Assembly (NCBI GenBank): GCA_964541755.1
Contig: CAZIRF010000024.1
Span: 1-42,432 of the forward strand
Length of the DNA stretch: 42,432 nucleotides
Direction: 5' to 3'
Source of the DNA: CAZIRF01 sp964541755
GTDB taxonomy: Bacteria; Spirochaetota; Spirochaetia; Treponematales; Breznakiellaceae
Shown: positions 32,187 to 41,355 of the stretch, in pieces
Position numbering within the stretch: the stretch's first letter is position 1
Layout of the letters: every line of letters begins with the position of its first letter
The notes under the pieces: generated by a model
What the model saw: only the letters and a program-made list of their open reading frames with translations
Database searches by the model: none
Told to the model about the DNA's origin: nothing
Made by a program: the position numbers and the translations under genes

Positions 32187-33376
32187 TTCAATCGATTCAG
32201 AGCAGCGCGTGCCAGGGCCTTTATATCGTCCGGATAGGGTAAATATCCCGTGTAGAGAAGATAATCGAAAGCCATCTTGTCGCCCAAGTCGCCAAGAGCT
32301 TCAATAGTGGCAGGCAGAATACGATCGTCCCATGTCTTTGAGCGTTCCATTTCTGCATTGAGCAAACCAAGATAGAGAGAGAGGACTTGAGCAGCGCGGG
32401 AGTCCCCCATCACCCCCAAGGCCTTGATTGCATCGATAACAGAATCCCTGTCGAGCTCCTGGCCCTCCTGCGGGCTTTGAACGAGGTGAAAGTGTCGTAT
32501 GAGCAAAGGGGTTGCTCGAGACCATCGTTTGTGTGTGAGCTCCCGTACTGCGAGTCGCCGCAAGGTTTTGATGGCATCCTCCGGTTCATCCCCTTTTTCA
32601 ATAATTTGCAGGGATACCTCGAGCGCAACCTCAGCCATTTCACCGCCAAGATCGGGATCGGTTTCCGGGTTCTCCGTTCCTTCCCGAAAAGCAGCGAGCT
32701 TTTCTACAGGGGGGTTTCGACGAATTACCCCGATAAGATTCTTGCGATAATCGCCATCGAGCAATCGAATGGCTTTTGAGGCCTTTTCCTGGATGTCCGC
32801 AGGATACCCTGCAACCATTGTCGAAAAGAGAACGGAAAAGGAACTCGCACTGTTCAAGCGCCCGAGGGCTTCGATACTTGCAGCGAGGGTTTCAAGATCG
32901 GGAGCCATTCCGGATCCAAACACCGAATTTTGAGTGGCAAGATATTGATTGAGATTCTCTATTACCTGTCCATCACCACGCCCCAAGACTGAAAGCGCAC
33001 GCAAGACGGGAACACGAACGTTCGCCTCACGCCAGGACATGAAGGCTCGCCATAATTTGGAAATCGATGTTGTATGAGTGGTCTTGGCCAAGCCATCGGC
33101 GGCAAACGCAACAAGATCAGGGGTCAAGGGATCGTCCGATAGAAGTTCGTAATTGTCTGTGGCAAAGTCGAGGGCTTGGTCAAAAAGCGGACCGAAATCG
33201 GTTACTTGTTGACTCTTTGATGCATCCTTGATTATCTCGAGTTTGGCGCCCAAACTGGAACGGACAAAATTCTTTTGCCAGGAGAGAATGGTTCCCGTGG
33301 CAGGGACTTCTTCGGCCCAAGAGGATACAGTGGATATTGATAAAACAATAGAAATAATGATCCATCTCGATCGCAT
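32180..33376 (-). CDS. Secreted HEAT-repeat protein (second)
   Basis: The 398-residue product starts with a signal peptide (MRSRWIIISIVLSISTVSSWAEE). The rest is a series of helical pairs with HEAT-like spacing (VPVLRALSVLGRGDG, TLAASIEALGRLNSA, DSVIDAIKALGVMGD, PATIEALGDLGDKMA, DDIKALARAALNRL). It is expected to be a periplasmic scaffold. GGAGG lies 5 bases upstream of the ATG at 33376, so the in-frame GTG four codons earlier is rejected. A CATACT with upstream TG (extended -10) lies about 30 bases ahead. The stop overlaps the comEC start. Confidence 0.75.
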   Translation of the reverse strand: MRSRWIIISIVLSISTVSSWAEEVPATGTILSWQKNFVRSSLGAKLEIIKDASKSQQVTDFGPLFDQALDFATDNYELLSDDPLTPDLVAFAADGLAKTTHTTSISKLWRAFMSWREANVRVPVLRALSVLGRGDGQVIENLNQYLATQNSVFGSGMAPDLETLAASIEALGRLNSASSFSVLFSTMVAGYPADIQEKASKAIRLLDGDYRKNLIGVIRRNPPVEKLAAFREGTENPETDPDLGGEMAEVALEVSLQIIEKGDEPEDAIKTLRRLAVRELTHKRWSRATPLLIRHFHLVQSPQEGQELDRDSVIDAIKALGVMGDSRAAQVLSLYLGLLNAEMERSKTWDDRILPATIEALGDLGDKMAFDYLLYTGYLPYPDDIKALARAALNRLKW

Positions 33377-33526
33377 GAAAGCCTCCACATACAGTATGCC
33401 ATAAAAGTATCAAAACAACGACAATTACAAAAAAAACACACAGCTAAGTCTAAAAAATGTTGTATTCAAGAACGATCTGGCACCCTATAACCGGCATTCA
33501 AATAAAAAAGAAACGGTTTGAAACTA

Positions 33527-34801
33527 TCAGCCTTGCTCTGTTGAATCCCTGTTTGATATCGATGCCGGACTCAAGTGCTCGTCCTTCAAAATGGGCAGGC
33601 CATCACCGGATGTAGTCGAAGGTGTCGATTCACCCGAAATTGAAGAAGAGAGCGCGGATGTTTCCGAAGAAGGTTCTGCGCTTCCTCCCGATACAAGTTG
33701 TTCTTGAGCGGAATCGTCTCCATTTTCTACGGGTGCAAGATCGCTGCCTTCCCCGTCTTCGGGAACAAAAGAAAAGGTTTCATCCATTTCCTGAACAGTC
33801 TGTATGCCGAAAACAGCAGCTTGAATGCGGTTTTTTGCGTGAACAGGCAAGGGAAAGGCCTCCACATGGAGGAGGGATCGTTTGGTATCGGGGTGATATT
33901 CTGACGAACGGACAAGCCCTCCCATCGCAAGGGTTTCGCCGGAGAGCTCGAATTGAACGCGGACAGAGAGCCCGTCACGCGCTTTCCCCCCTACGGTAAT
34001 TGCACACCCATCTTCCGACAAATCTTCCAAAATGCAGCGAAAACCCGGTTCTGTCTCCAGCCGGTGCGGGTCGTCATCCTGTGCAATGATGTACAGATAT
34101 GCGGGAATGTTTGTCCTTGTTCGAATCGACTTTCTCTTTTGGGTACGGAAGAGTGAATCGGAGTGCGCAATCTGGATGGCCGGCCATCCGGTAGTTTTCA
34201 CTTCATCGAGAACATAGCTGTCGAAGACGTATCCGGCATCATCAATACGCCAGAAGTAGACGGATATTTTTTTGCCACGCCACTCGGTCCCGCCGCTTGT
34301 GCCAAGGCCCCCCTTGGTCGGAATGCTCTCCGGCAGACTTGCCGTAAGATGCCTGTCCGTGTTTCGCAGGACTTTAGCCTTGAAGACCCCTTCGCCTTCA
34401 AGGAGTATGCGCAGTATTTGGGTATCCGCTATTTGGCGACTCGACTGTATTCCCTTCCGGTAGCGCGGCTGATCGAATTCCAGCTTCTTTCGAAAATCGA
34501 AGAGTTTGGCCAAAAAATCCTGAGTGCCGGGGTGATGTTCCTGCCCGGTAAGTTTGGCGCGTACGCTGATCCCCTTGATACACTCATTGAGCTGTTTGAG
34601 GGACCAAAAGAGAGATATGGGCTCTTCAATGGCGGCCTTTTTTGCCGCTTTGTGCATGAGGTGTATTTCACGAAAGGAGAAACCGGCATCCTTGCCCCGT
34701 GCATAAAACTGTATCAGCTGCGATACATTCTTGTTGCCAACGAGTGCGAATGCCCCGAACCCCAGTATTGAAACCAAGATGAGAAGTGTGATGATGGCCA
34801 T
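33527..34801 (-). CDS. Membrane-anchored PilZ-domain protein
   Basis: The 424-residue product has one N-terminal membrane helix (~2-22), a helical/beta middle region (25-215) of unknown type, and a PilZ domain from about residue 218. The c-di-GMP contacts are present: RKSIR (223-227, RxxxR) and DLSEDG (260-265, DxSxxG). The last ~75 residues are low-complexity, rich in Ser, Glu and Asp. It is expected to sense c-di-GMP at the membrane. It is divergent from the CPBP protease gene across 94 bases; flagellar rod genes lie 1 kb away on the same strand. About 150 bases without a gene separate it from the HEAT gene; they are AT-rich with T runs on the minus strand. Confidence 0.85.
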   Translation of the reverse strand: MAIITLLILVSILGFGAFALVGNKNVSQLIQFYARGKDAGFSFREIHLMHKAAKKAAIEEPISLFWSLKQLNECIKGISVRAKLTGQEHHPGTQDFLAKLFDFRKKLEFDQPRYRKGIQSSRQIADTQILRILLEGEGVFKAKVLRNTDRHLTASLPESIPTKGGLGTSGGTEWRGKKISVYFWRIDDAGYVFDSYVLDEVKTTGWPAIQIAHSDSLFRTQKRKSIRTRTNIPAYLYIIAQDDDPHRLETEPGFRCILEDLSEDGCAITVGGKARDGLSVRVQFELSGETLAMGGLVRSSEYHPDTKRSLLHVEAFPLPVHAKNRIQAAVFGIQTVQEMDETFSFVPEDGEGSDLAPVENGDDSAQEQLVSGGSAEPSSETSALSSSISGESTPSTTSGDGLPILKDEHLSPASISNRDSTEQG

Positions 34802-34895
34802 GGTCCTGTTTCCCCCGGTCGTTTTTTCTGATACCTTGGGTTCCGGTGACCCTTACTATACCCCAGCGTCAAGGCGCTGTCAAAAGGAGTTGACG

Positions 34896-35534
34896 GTGGC
34901 ATCTCGCCCGTATCAGGCACTGAAAGGCGCCCTCCTCTATCTTGTCCTTTTTATCCTTCCCGCACTCATGGCCCCTGCGGGGGACACGATCCATAGACTG
35001 GTCGTCTCGGGCATGCTGCGGCAGCTCTTCCTGTACACCATTCCGGCTCTTCTGCTCTGTCTTTTCCTGATAAACAAAGGGGAACATCTCAAGGTCCTCT
35101 TCAAGCCGGCAAAATCCGATGGCGCAATGCTTGTACTGCTGCTCCTTTTTTTGACTATCTGCGCCCTCTTGTATCGCCTGCTTGCGGTATTGACGGATAC
35201 CGGTGAACTCACGATCTCCTTCGAGCCCTCTGTCATTGCCTGGAGTACCCTCGTTATTTTCACCCTGTGCAGTGTACTCCTCGAAGAGAGCTTCTTTCGC
35301 GCCTGGCTCCCGGAACAGTTCAAATTGGCCGGTCTTTCCCCCCGCATCAGCATTGTTCTCTCTGCCCTGCTCTTTTCCCTCGCCCACTTCAAGCAGGGTT
35401 TTCCCGGTATGACACAGGCCCTTTTTGCAGGACTCTTCCTGGGTTGGGCAGCGCAAAAAACAGGGCGCCTCGTGGCGCCCATTGTCTCTCACAGCCTGTT
35501 CAACATGGCGGTGTGGATCATCTCGCTTTCTTGA
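34896..35534 (+). CDS. CPBP-family intramembrane protease
   Basis: The 212-residue polytopic protein carries the CPBP (CaaX protease/bacteriocin-processing) motifs: EESFFRAWLPEQF (EExxxR), SLAHFKQG and SHSLFN, which together form the metal or catalytic site in the Rce1-like family. Substrate is unknown. The start is GTG at 34896 with AAGGAG 6 bases upstream; longer forms would lack a ribosome site and run into the PilZ gene region. It ends one base from the stop of the convergent flgJ-like gene. Confidence 0.87.
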   Translation: MASRPYQALKGALLYLVLFILPALMAPAGDTIHRLVVSGMLRQLFLYTIPALLLCLFLINKGEHLKVLFKPAKSDGAMLVLLLLFLTICALLYRLLAVLTDTGELTISFEPSVIAWSTLVIFTLCSVLLEESFFRAWLPEQFKLAGLSPRISIVLSALLFSLAHFKQGFPGMTQALFAGLFLGWAAQKTGRLVAPIVSHSLFNMAVWIISLS

Positions 35535-35535
35535 T

Positions 35536-36003
35536 TTACACCGAAATCGAGACCTTCCCGCGCTGCCCGGAGAGCTCAAGGTAGGCCATGTCGGCCAAGC
35601 CGAAGCCGGCATTCTCTGAAAGGCTGCCGGCGTATTCATCGTCGAGCATGTCGCGATACATCTTCCCGGCGAAGGAGTTGTCGCCCAGCTCGCCCTCGGG
35701 GACGGTCTTGCGCATTTCCTTGAGGAGGGTTTTCATGAGGAAGGTCTCAAGCTCGCGGCACTGCTCGTAGAGTTCACTCGAGCGGTCGACGAGTTGGGCC
35801 TTGCCCGCCCGCCCCGATCCAAGACCGCCGGCATTTGCGGCAGCCCCTTGCGCGGGGACGAGGGATTCACTCTTTACGCTATTCAGGACATCGGCGAAGT
35901 GGGGCCCGGCGGGGGTGTTTCCATCAGCCCGCTTTGAGAGGCGCTCAAGGGCCGAAAGCCCCGCGCTGTCGCGATTGAGGGTCGCCGCCTGCGTTATGTC
36001 CAT
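35536..36003 (-). CDS. flgJ: Flagellar rod-binding protein (FlgJ N-terminal type)
   Basis: The 155-residue product matches the rod-binding domain of FlgJ: CRELETFLMKTLLKEMRKTV, NSFAGKMYRDMLDDEYAG and NAGFGLADMAYLEL. The muramidase domain found in E. coli FlgJ is absent, as usual in spirochaetes. It would cap or chaperone rod assembly in the periplasm. Its ribosome site (AGAGG/AAGG) overlaps the flgG stop, so it is coupled to flgG. Confidence 0.9.
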   Translation of the reverse strand: MDITQAATLNRDSAGLSALERLSKRADGNTPAGPHFADVLNSVKSESLVPAQGAAANAGGLGSGRAGKAQLVDRSSELYEQCRELETFLMKTLLKEMRKTVPEGELGDNSFAGKMYRDMLDDEYAGSLSENAGFGLADMAYLELSGQRGKVSISV

Positions 36004-36008
36004 CAGCC

Positions 36009-36803
36009 TTACCTCTTGAGCCCGGTTGCGATGCCGAGCATGTTGTCGCTCGTCTGGATCGTCTTGGAGTTGAACTCGTAGGCCCTCTGGGCCACGATGA
36101 GATTTACCATCTCGCGGACAACAGACACATTGGACATCTCGAGGAACTTGTGTTTGAGTGTTCCCATCCCGTCAAAGCCGGGGCGGCCGCCTACTGCATC
36201 ACCAGATGCGTTGCTGATTTTGAAGAGGTTCTCGCCGATGGCCGTAAGCCCGGTAGGATTGGGGAAGCGGTAGAGCTCCATCTGGCCCACATCGGTCATG
36301 TCGTCCATGCCGGGAAGCTTTACCTGGACCCGCCCGTCGCCGGACACCGTGATGGTCTCCTTCATGAAACCCTCGGGCATGACGATATCCGGGAGAACCC
36401 GGTAGCCGTTGGCAGTGACCAGGCGCCCTTCGCTGTCTACCTGGAGGGCCCCGTCGCGGCTGTAGGCGTAGGAGCCGTCGTACATCTGGATGCGAAAGAA
36501 GCCCTCGCCGTTGATGGCAAGGTCGGTGACGTTCTCGGTGTGCTGGAGTGAACCCTGGGTGAACATGCGCTGGGTGGCGGCGAGCTTGACGCCGTGTCCC
36601 ATCTGGATACCAACGGGGGTTACAGTGTCCTCGGTCGCCGGAGTACCGGCAACCTTGACGGTCTGGTACAAGAGGTCTTCAAAGTCCGGGCGCATCTTCT
36701 TGAAACCCGTCGTATTGACGTTCGAGAGGTTGTTGGAAATCGTGTCGATATGGGCCTGCTGGCCAATCATGCCGGAAGCGCCGGTCCACAAGCTTCGTAC
36801 CAT
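36009..36803 (-). CDS. flgG: Flagellar distal rod protein FlgG
   Basis: FlgG builds the distal rod. The 264-residue product shows the N-terminal axial motif (SLWTGASGMIGQQAHIDTISNN given in part: ASGMIGQQAHIDTISNNLSN), TTGFKKMRPDFEDLLYQT, ADLAI-like TDLAINGEGFFRIQ, and the C-terminal LEMSNVSVVREMVNLIVAQR and YEFNSKTIQTSDNML. AAGGAG lies upstream of the ATG. It lies 24 bases after flgF and is coupled to flgJ. Confidence 0.96.
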   Translation of the reverse strand: MVRSLWTGASGMIGQQAHIDTISNNLSNVNTTGFKKMRPDFEDLLYQTVKVAGTPATEDTVTPVGIQMGHGVKLAATQRMFTQGSLQHTENVTDLAINGEGFFRIQMYDGSYAYSRDGALQVDSEGRLVTANGYRVLPDIVMPEGFMKETITVSGDGRVQVKLPGMDDMTDVGQMELYRFPNPTGLTAIGENLFKISNASGDAVGGRPGFDGMGTLKHKFLEMSNVSVVREMVNLIVAQRAYEFNSKTIQTSDNMLGIATGLKR

Positions 36804-36827
36804 CAGTTTACTCCTTGTCCCTTTTTA

Positions 36828-37679
36828 TCAAACCTTGATGACATCGTTGAGAAGTTTGCCCACCATTCCGTCTACCGTATGAATCGTTTTCTGGTTCGCC
36901 TCGTATGCGCGGTTTACTTCTATCATGCGCACCATCTCGAGGACGGCATTCACATTGGAGCCTTCCACAAAACCCTGAACGACCTTGGGCCGCTCATTCA
37001 TGTCCAGGACACGGGCGGGGCCGGATATTTCGGTGTCTCGGTAGAGACTGGATCCCTGTTTGGCCAGGTAGCGGTCCAGCTCGAAATCCACGATCTTGAG
37101 GGTGTCGATGTGGACGGCCTCGCCCCAGGGGTTGTTCTCGCGCGAGACCATGCGGGTGGGGTCCCCGTCGTGGAATTCGGCGTTGACCCACACACGGCCC
37201 TGCTTGTCGATAAGGAAGTTGTTGGCCTTGACGTTGATGGGACCCTCTTCGCCCATGACGGGGAAGCCCTCTTTTGTTTCGAGGAGGCCCTCTTTGCCCA
37301 ACTGGAATGAACCGTTACGGGTATAGCGTTCGCCGTAGGGGGTCGAAACCGCCATAAAACCCTCGCCATCGAGAGCGACATCGAAATCGCTCTGGGTCTC
37401 TTTGAGGGTGCCCTGTTCAAAGCAGGTAAAGAGCTCGTTGGATTCAACTCCGAGACCGATTTTGCCCACGACAGGAGCGGCATCGCCGGAGCCGAAGGGG
37501 TGCTGGTAGACGCCATCGTCGTTGAGGCGACGCATCAGGAGCTCGGGGAAGGCCTTGTGCACGGCCGTATCCCGCTTGTAACTGTCGGTATCGACGTTTG
37601 CCAAGTTGTTGGCGACCGCATCCAGCCGGAACTGTTGAGCATTCATGCCGCTTGCGGCGGTGTACCATCCTCGTATCAC
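36828..37679 (-). CDS. flgF: Flagellar proximal rod protein FlgF
   Basis: The 283-residue product is an axial rod protein close to FlgG: MIRGWYTAASGMNAQQFRLD, NNLANVDTDSYKRD, FDVALDGEGFMAV, and the C-terminal EMVRMIEVNRAYEANQKTI. The start is GTG at 37679, with GGAGG 5 bases upstream; an ATG four codons earlier would put the ribosome site inside the gene. Flagella of spirochaetes lie in the periplasm, so the rod spans from the inner membrane. A sigma-28-like promoter precedes it. Confidence 0.95.
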   Translation of the reverse strand: MIRGWYTAASGMNAQQFRLDAVANNLANVDTDSYKRDTAVHKAFPELLMRRLNDDGVYQHPFGSGDAAPVVGKIGLGVESNELFTCFEQGTLKETQSDFDVALDGEGFMAVSTPYGERYTRNGSFQLGKEGLLETKEGFPVMGEEGPINVKANNFLIDKQGRVWVNAEFHDGDPTRMVSRENNPWGEAVHIDTLKIVDFELDRYLAKQGSSLYRDTEISGPARVLDMNERPKVVQGFVEGSNVNAVLEMVRMIEVNRAYEANQKTIHTVDGMVGKLLNDVIKV

Positions 37680-37696
37680 AAGTGCCTCCATACTAT

Positions 37697-37724
37697 GTAT
37701 CGGCGCCCGGAACGGGACAGTTGA
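37697..37724 (-). promoter_or_regulatory. Sigma-28 (FliA)-like promoter of flgF-flgG-flgJ
   Basis: On the minus strand TCAA (37724-37721), 16 bases, then GCCGATAC (37704-37697), close to the flagellar consensus TAAA-N15-GCCGATAA (7 of 8 in the -10). The predicted start lies just before the flgF ribosome site. Confidence 0.5.
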
Positions 37725-37776
37725 GGTCCTTTGAACAGGAAGAAAGACATTTCAAGGCTGATAGTTACGCCCGGGG

Positions 37777-37806
37777 CCCCTGAATAAAAAAGAGGCTTCT
37801 CAGGGG
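37777..37806. terminator. Possible terminator after hrpB
   Basis: CCCCTGA/TCAGGGG form a 7-bp stem just after the hrpB stop, but the six-U run lies in its loop rather than after it, so this is not a standard intrinsic terminator. Confidence 0.35.
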
Positions 37807-37810
37807 ACTC

Positions 37811-40450
37811 TTAGCGGGGGCGCACGCGGGTTGTCGGTATCGCAAGCGTGGGGTCTTCGGGCCAATAGTGTTTGGGGTAGCGCCCGCGCAGTTCCTTGCG
37901 CACCTCCTGCCAGGTCGTCGCCCAAAAACTTGCGAGGTCGCAGGTTACCTGTACGGGGCGCTGGGCAGGTGACAGGAGCTCAAAGCGCAAGGGTACGCCC
38001 AGTATTAACGGAGACGAAGCGAGCCCGAAGCACTCCTGTATGCGAAGGGATACCGTAGGCTGTCCACCAATCCAAGAGATGCGGTGGCGGGAACCGGCGG
38101 GGCTCGTAAAATGAACGGGGACGGCTGAATCATATTCCCTGCGCAGGGCCCAATCCGGGATCTCTTCGATGGACGCGGCGAGACCCTTCCCGTCGATAAT
38201 GGGTCCACGGGGGGAGAGCCGGGGTGCCACCGCAGCGCTGAGCGTGTCGGGGAGTGCTTCCGGGCTTAATTGCTTGGAAAGGGCCTGGTCGTTCCGGTGT
38301 GTGGCGAAGAAGCGCAGGCGCTCGAGAGCGTTCCGTGCCAGTTCCCGCTCCTCGTCCCAGGGCAGGGCTTCGAGCCCTTTTTCGTCAATCAGGGCGCGAA
38401 AGGCCTCCGAAAGACGGTTTTGCGGGCAGCGGCTCTTGGTCTGCGAGAGTTCGAGGCGGCGAACCATGCGTTTTTGCACGAGAAAGACCTCAAGGCCCCG
38501 CCACTCCCAAGACTCGGCGGTAAGGGCAAGTAAGGCAAGGGCTTCCTTTGCCGCCTCTTCGGGCACGCTCATGACCAAGCGGGCCCTGCCGCGTCGCTCG
38601 CCGGCATCGGCGTCGAGCACGCAGAGCCAGGGCTCGCGGGCGAAGGTCCCGTCAACATACAACTCCCTGCCGGAGACCAGGCGAAAGATACCCTCGCCCT
38701 CTTTTCGCGCGAGGCTGTCGGGGAAGGCGGGCGGGAAGAGAAATGCGGGCAGATCGAAGGAGAGAGTTTCGAGGATGTTACGGCAGGCTTTCAGGGAAAC
38801 CGCCCCATCTTTACCCAAATCCTTTGATTGGAGACGTCCCAGTATATCAATAGCTGTCTCCATCACACGCCGTGCCCAGGGGCTGTTTCGCTGCAATTTG
38901 AATGCATCAAGGCGTTGATCAAGGGATTCGGTATCCCGCCCCCTTGAAAGGGGGGCAGATCCTTCCGCAAGGAGGGCGGCAGACAGGATGGCAGCGGGGA
39001 GATCTGCCGAATCGCCTTTTCCTTCAAGGGGCATGGCAACGAGGGCCGCCGTCCGTACATCGAGTCCCAGGCGCGCCATCACCCTGCCCCGCGGCGTGCA
39101 ACGACCCTCGCGATCAATCGCGCCAAGGGCGCCCAGGAGACTGCGGGCCTCATCGAGGGCGTGTGATGGAGGCACATCGAGCCAGGGCAGGCCTGCAGGA
39201 TCGCGTATTCCCAAAGACGCACAGTCGAGCAGGAGCGAAGAGAGCTCGCTGCGTAGTATTTCGCTCTGGCGCGGCTGGAGCGTCAGGGCGCCGGCATCCC
39301 ACAAGCGAACGACCCGTCCGGGCCCCAGTCGCCCCGCCCTGCCCGCCCGTTGATCGGCAGAAAAGGCGTCCTCGACTTCTGTAGTCAAGCGATCGAGCCC
39401 CGATCCTGAGTGCCATCGGTTTACCTTTACAAGCCCGGTGTCGACAACGATGCACACCCCCGGAACTGTGAGGCTCGTCTCTGCTATGTTTGTGGCAAGA
39501 ACAATGCGCGTAGAGGATGGATCTGGCGGCGCTTCGAGCACCCGTTTCTGCGCTTCGAAGGAGAGGGAGCCGTGCAAGGGCAAAATGGCAATCGCCGGGA
39601 ATGCCTTTGAAAGCGCCGTATGAAGGGCATCAATTTCGGCACGCCCGGGCAGGAAGACGAGTATCGTGCCCTTGTCGCGAGATCCGGCCGTTCCCCTTTC
39701 ACCCGGCCCGGCTGCCCGGCCCCTTGCGGGCCCAGAAAGAATATCTGCAATACAACGCTGCGTGCCTTCCACAAGGCCATCCCGGTCTTCAAAGCGATAC
39801 GGAACGAGGGGGCGCCCGTCTGCTTGGAGGGGCTGGTATGAAATGTCCAGGGGATACTGACGCCCCGCGCTGTCGAGAAGCGGCACAGGAGCGCCAGTGG
39901 AAGAAGCGAGAAATTCGCAAATACGCCCGACATCCATTGTTGCAGACATGAGGAGTATTGAAAGATCGTCCCGCAAGCCCATAAGCTCGAGGGAAAGGGC
40001 CAGGGCCAGGTCGCTATGAATGGAGCGCTCGTGAAATTCATCGAAGATGACCAGGGATACGCCGTCCAAGCCGGGGTCGTTGACAAGGCGCTTGGTAAAG
40101 AGTCCCTCGGTGACCACCTCTACCCGCGTATTCGAAGAACAGCTGCGCTCGCCGCGAACCGCATAGCCCACCCCTTCCCCGACAGGCTCACCCAACAGAT
40201 CTGCCATGCGCCGGGCGCTCGCGACCGCCGCGACACGGCGCGGTTCGAGGAGTAAAATACGCCCGGAAGCCGGGGGCAAAACCCGCGCCATGGCGAGCGG
40301 TACAAGACTGGTTTTCCCGGCGCCGGGGGCTGCCCGCAGAACTGTCGCGCGAGATGACCTTACGGCAGACGAGAGTTCAGGCAGGAGGGCGCGAACCGGC
40401 AAATCAGGGAGATCTGCGAAGAGAGTCTCACTAAAAGGGTCGGTTTTCAC
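37811..40450 (-). CDS. hrpB: ATP-dependent RNA helicase HrpB
   Basis: HrpB is a DEAH/RHA-type helicase of unclear biological role. The 879-residue product has Walker A (APGAGKTSLVP, 41-51), Walker B as DEFHERSIHSDL (the DEFH form usual for HrpB), motif III MSATMD, motif V ATNIAETSLTVPGV and motif VI QRAGRAGRLGPG, then the HrpB-specific C-terminal domain ending RGRYPKHYWPEDP. The start is GTG at 40450, 20 bases inside the upstream gene. The gene is clearly more GC-rich than the centre of the window. Confidence 0.95.
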   Translation of the reverse strand: MKTDPFSETLFADLPDLPVRALLPELSSAVRSSRATVLRAAPGAGKTSLVPLAMARVLPPASGRILLLEPRRVAAVASARRMADLLGEPVGEGVGYAVRGERSCSSNTRVEVVTEGLFTKRLVNDPGLDGVSLVIFDEFHERSIHSDLALALSLELMGLRDDLSILLMSATMDVGRICEFLASSTGAPVPLLDSAGRQYPLDISYQPLQADGRPLVPYRFEDRDGLVEGTQRCIADILSGPARGRAAGPGERGTAGSRDKGTILVFLPGRAEIDALHTALSKAFPAIAILPLHGSLSFEAQKRVLEAPPDPSSTRIVLATNIAETSLTVPGVCIVVDTGLVKVNRWHSGSGLDRLTTEVEDAFSADQRAGRAGRLGPGRVVRLWDAGALTLQPRQSEILRSELSSLLLDCASLGIRDPAGLPWLDVPPSHALDEARSLLGALGAIDREGRCTPRGRVMARLGLDVRTAALVAMPLEGKGDSADLPAAILSAALLAEGSAPLSRGRDTESLDQRLDAFKLQRNSPWARRVMETAIDILGRLQSKDLGKDGAVSLKACRNILETLSFDLPAFLFPPAFPDSLARKEGEGIFRLVSGRELYVDGTFAREPWLCVLDADAGERRGRARLVMSVPEEAAKEALALLALTAESWEWRGLEVFLVQKRMVRRLELSQTKSRCPQNRLSEAFRALIDEKGLEALPWDEERELARNALERLRFFATHRNDQALSKQLSPEALPDTLSAAVAPRLSPRGPIIDGKGLAASIEEIPDWALRREYDSAVPVHFTSPAGSRHRISWIGGQPTVSLRIQECFGLASSPLILGVPLRFELLSPAQRPVQVTCDLASFWATTWQEVRKELRGRYPKHYWPEDPTLAIPTTRVRPR

Positions 40451-41342
40451 GCAGGCTCAGCCCTCCGGATGCCTCGAGGAAGAGGTCCCAAGTCTCGCCG
40501 GGACGCATGATGCGGTGAAGGGCGTTGCCGTAGAGCGAGCGGACTATACCGTCGGAACGCAGGAGACGGTCCTCCGCGCGAAGGGAAAAAAGCTCGGCGA
40601 GCAGGGCCCGATACGCTTCCGGCGCCATCCCGATAATCTCGTCGTCGCTGCGGTTGAAGGCATGGGGCACCCCGTTATCACCCAAAGTCCCCAGGGGAAG
40701 GGCATCCGCCTGTGCGAGATTTTCGCTGTATATGCGCCAGGGTATCGCAATATTCTGGCGCTTGCCGCTCTCGACAAGGGCATAATCGACGTTGAGAACG
40801 GCAGCGTCTATGTGAATGTCGCGGCCGGATACGGCAAGGGTTTTGCGCGAGAGCTCCCGACGGCCCCCGGCACCGTCAAAGACGCGCACTTCGAGTGTGC
40901 TCTCGCCATTCCGGTACTCTAGGACGGATATCGACGCCACCTTGCGGGAAGCCGACAGGTTCTCCACCGCCAACGCAAGGTTTCGAATGCGCTCCTGCCT
41001 TTGGAGCAGGGTCTGCACCCCTTCAAGCGAAGAATGGAGCCCCCCGACCAAGAGTATGACCAGAAGCCCCCCAAGGACGAGGGGAACCCAACGCAAGACC
41101 TTCAAGAGTGCATGCAGGAATGCCGCTCCCAATTCGAAAAGAACGATGGGAGGGCTCATGCGTTCGCCAGCAGCTTTTACTGAGAGTGAAACCACACGAA
41201 AGCGGCGGGCTGCCAGGACGAAAAGCACAAACAGGGCAATGACGCCGCCAATCATGAGTGTTTCCACGCTCGTGACGAGCTTCAGAGCCATGCGCGAAAA
41301 ACCAAGGGCACTGTCAAGGACTTTGTTCAGCTGCGGATCCAT
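40431..41342 (-). CDS. Membrane protein of unknown function, paralog of the next gene
   Basis: The 303-residue product has two membrane helices (~27-46 and ~83-102) with a basic loop between them (ARRFRV), so both ends should face the periplasm. The C-terminal ~200 residues align by eye with those of the neighbouring 205-residue protein (RDIHIDAAVLNV with SELSIDSVMVPV; IPWRIYSENL with FPSRVYTELI; LLAELFSLRA with ILSELFARVR; EASGGLSL with RPSGGMEI). I do not recognise the family. AAGGGGG lies upstream of the ATG. It overlaps hrpB by 20 bases. Confidence 0.75.
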   Translation of the reverse strand: MDPQLNKVLDSALGFSRMALKLVTSVETLMIGGVIALFVLFVLAARRFRVVSLSVKAAGERMSPPIVLFELGAAFLHALLKVLRWVPLVLGGLLVILLVGGLHSSLEGVQTLLQRQERIRNLALAVENLSASRKVASISVLEYRNGESTLEVRVFDGAGGRRELSRKTLAVSGRDIHIDAAVLNVDYALVESGKRQNIAIPWRIYSENLAQADALPLGTLGDNGVPHAFNRSDDEIIGMAPEAYRALLAELFSLRAEDRLLRSDGIVRSLYGNALHRIMRPGETWDLFLEASGGLSLRENRPF

Positions 41343-41355
41343 AGAAGCCCCCTTT

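Noticed and set aside
34163..34771. 202-codon plus-strand frame inside the PilZ gene
   Set aside because: It is antisense to a gene with conserved PilZ motifs and a membrane anchor, and shows no recognisable domain.
34869..35639. 256-codon minus-strand frame opposite the CPBP protease
   Set aside because: Very charged, low-complexity product antisense to a gene with clear EExxxR and HSLFN motifs; it also runs into flgJ.
40206..40922. 238-codon plus-strand frame opposite hrpB and the 303-residue gene
   Set aside because: Shadow of two GC-rich minus-strand genes; no ribosome site or domain.
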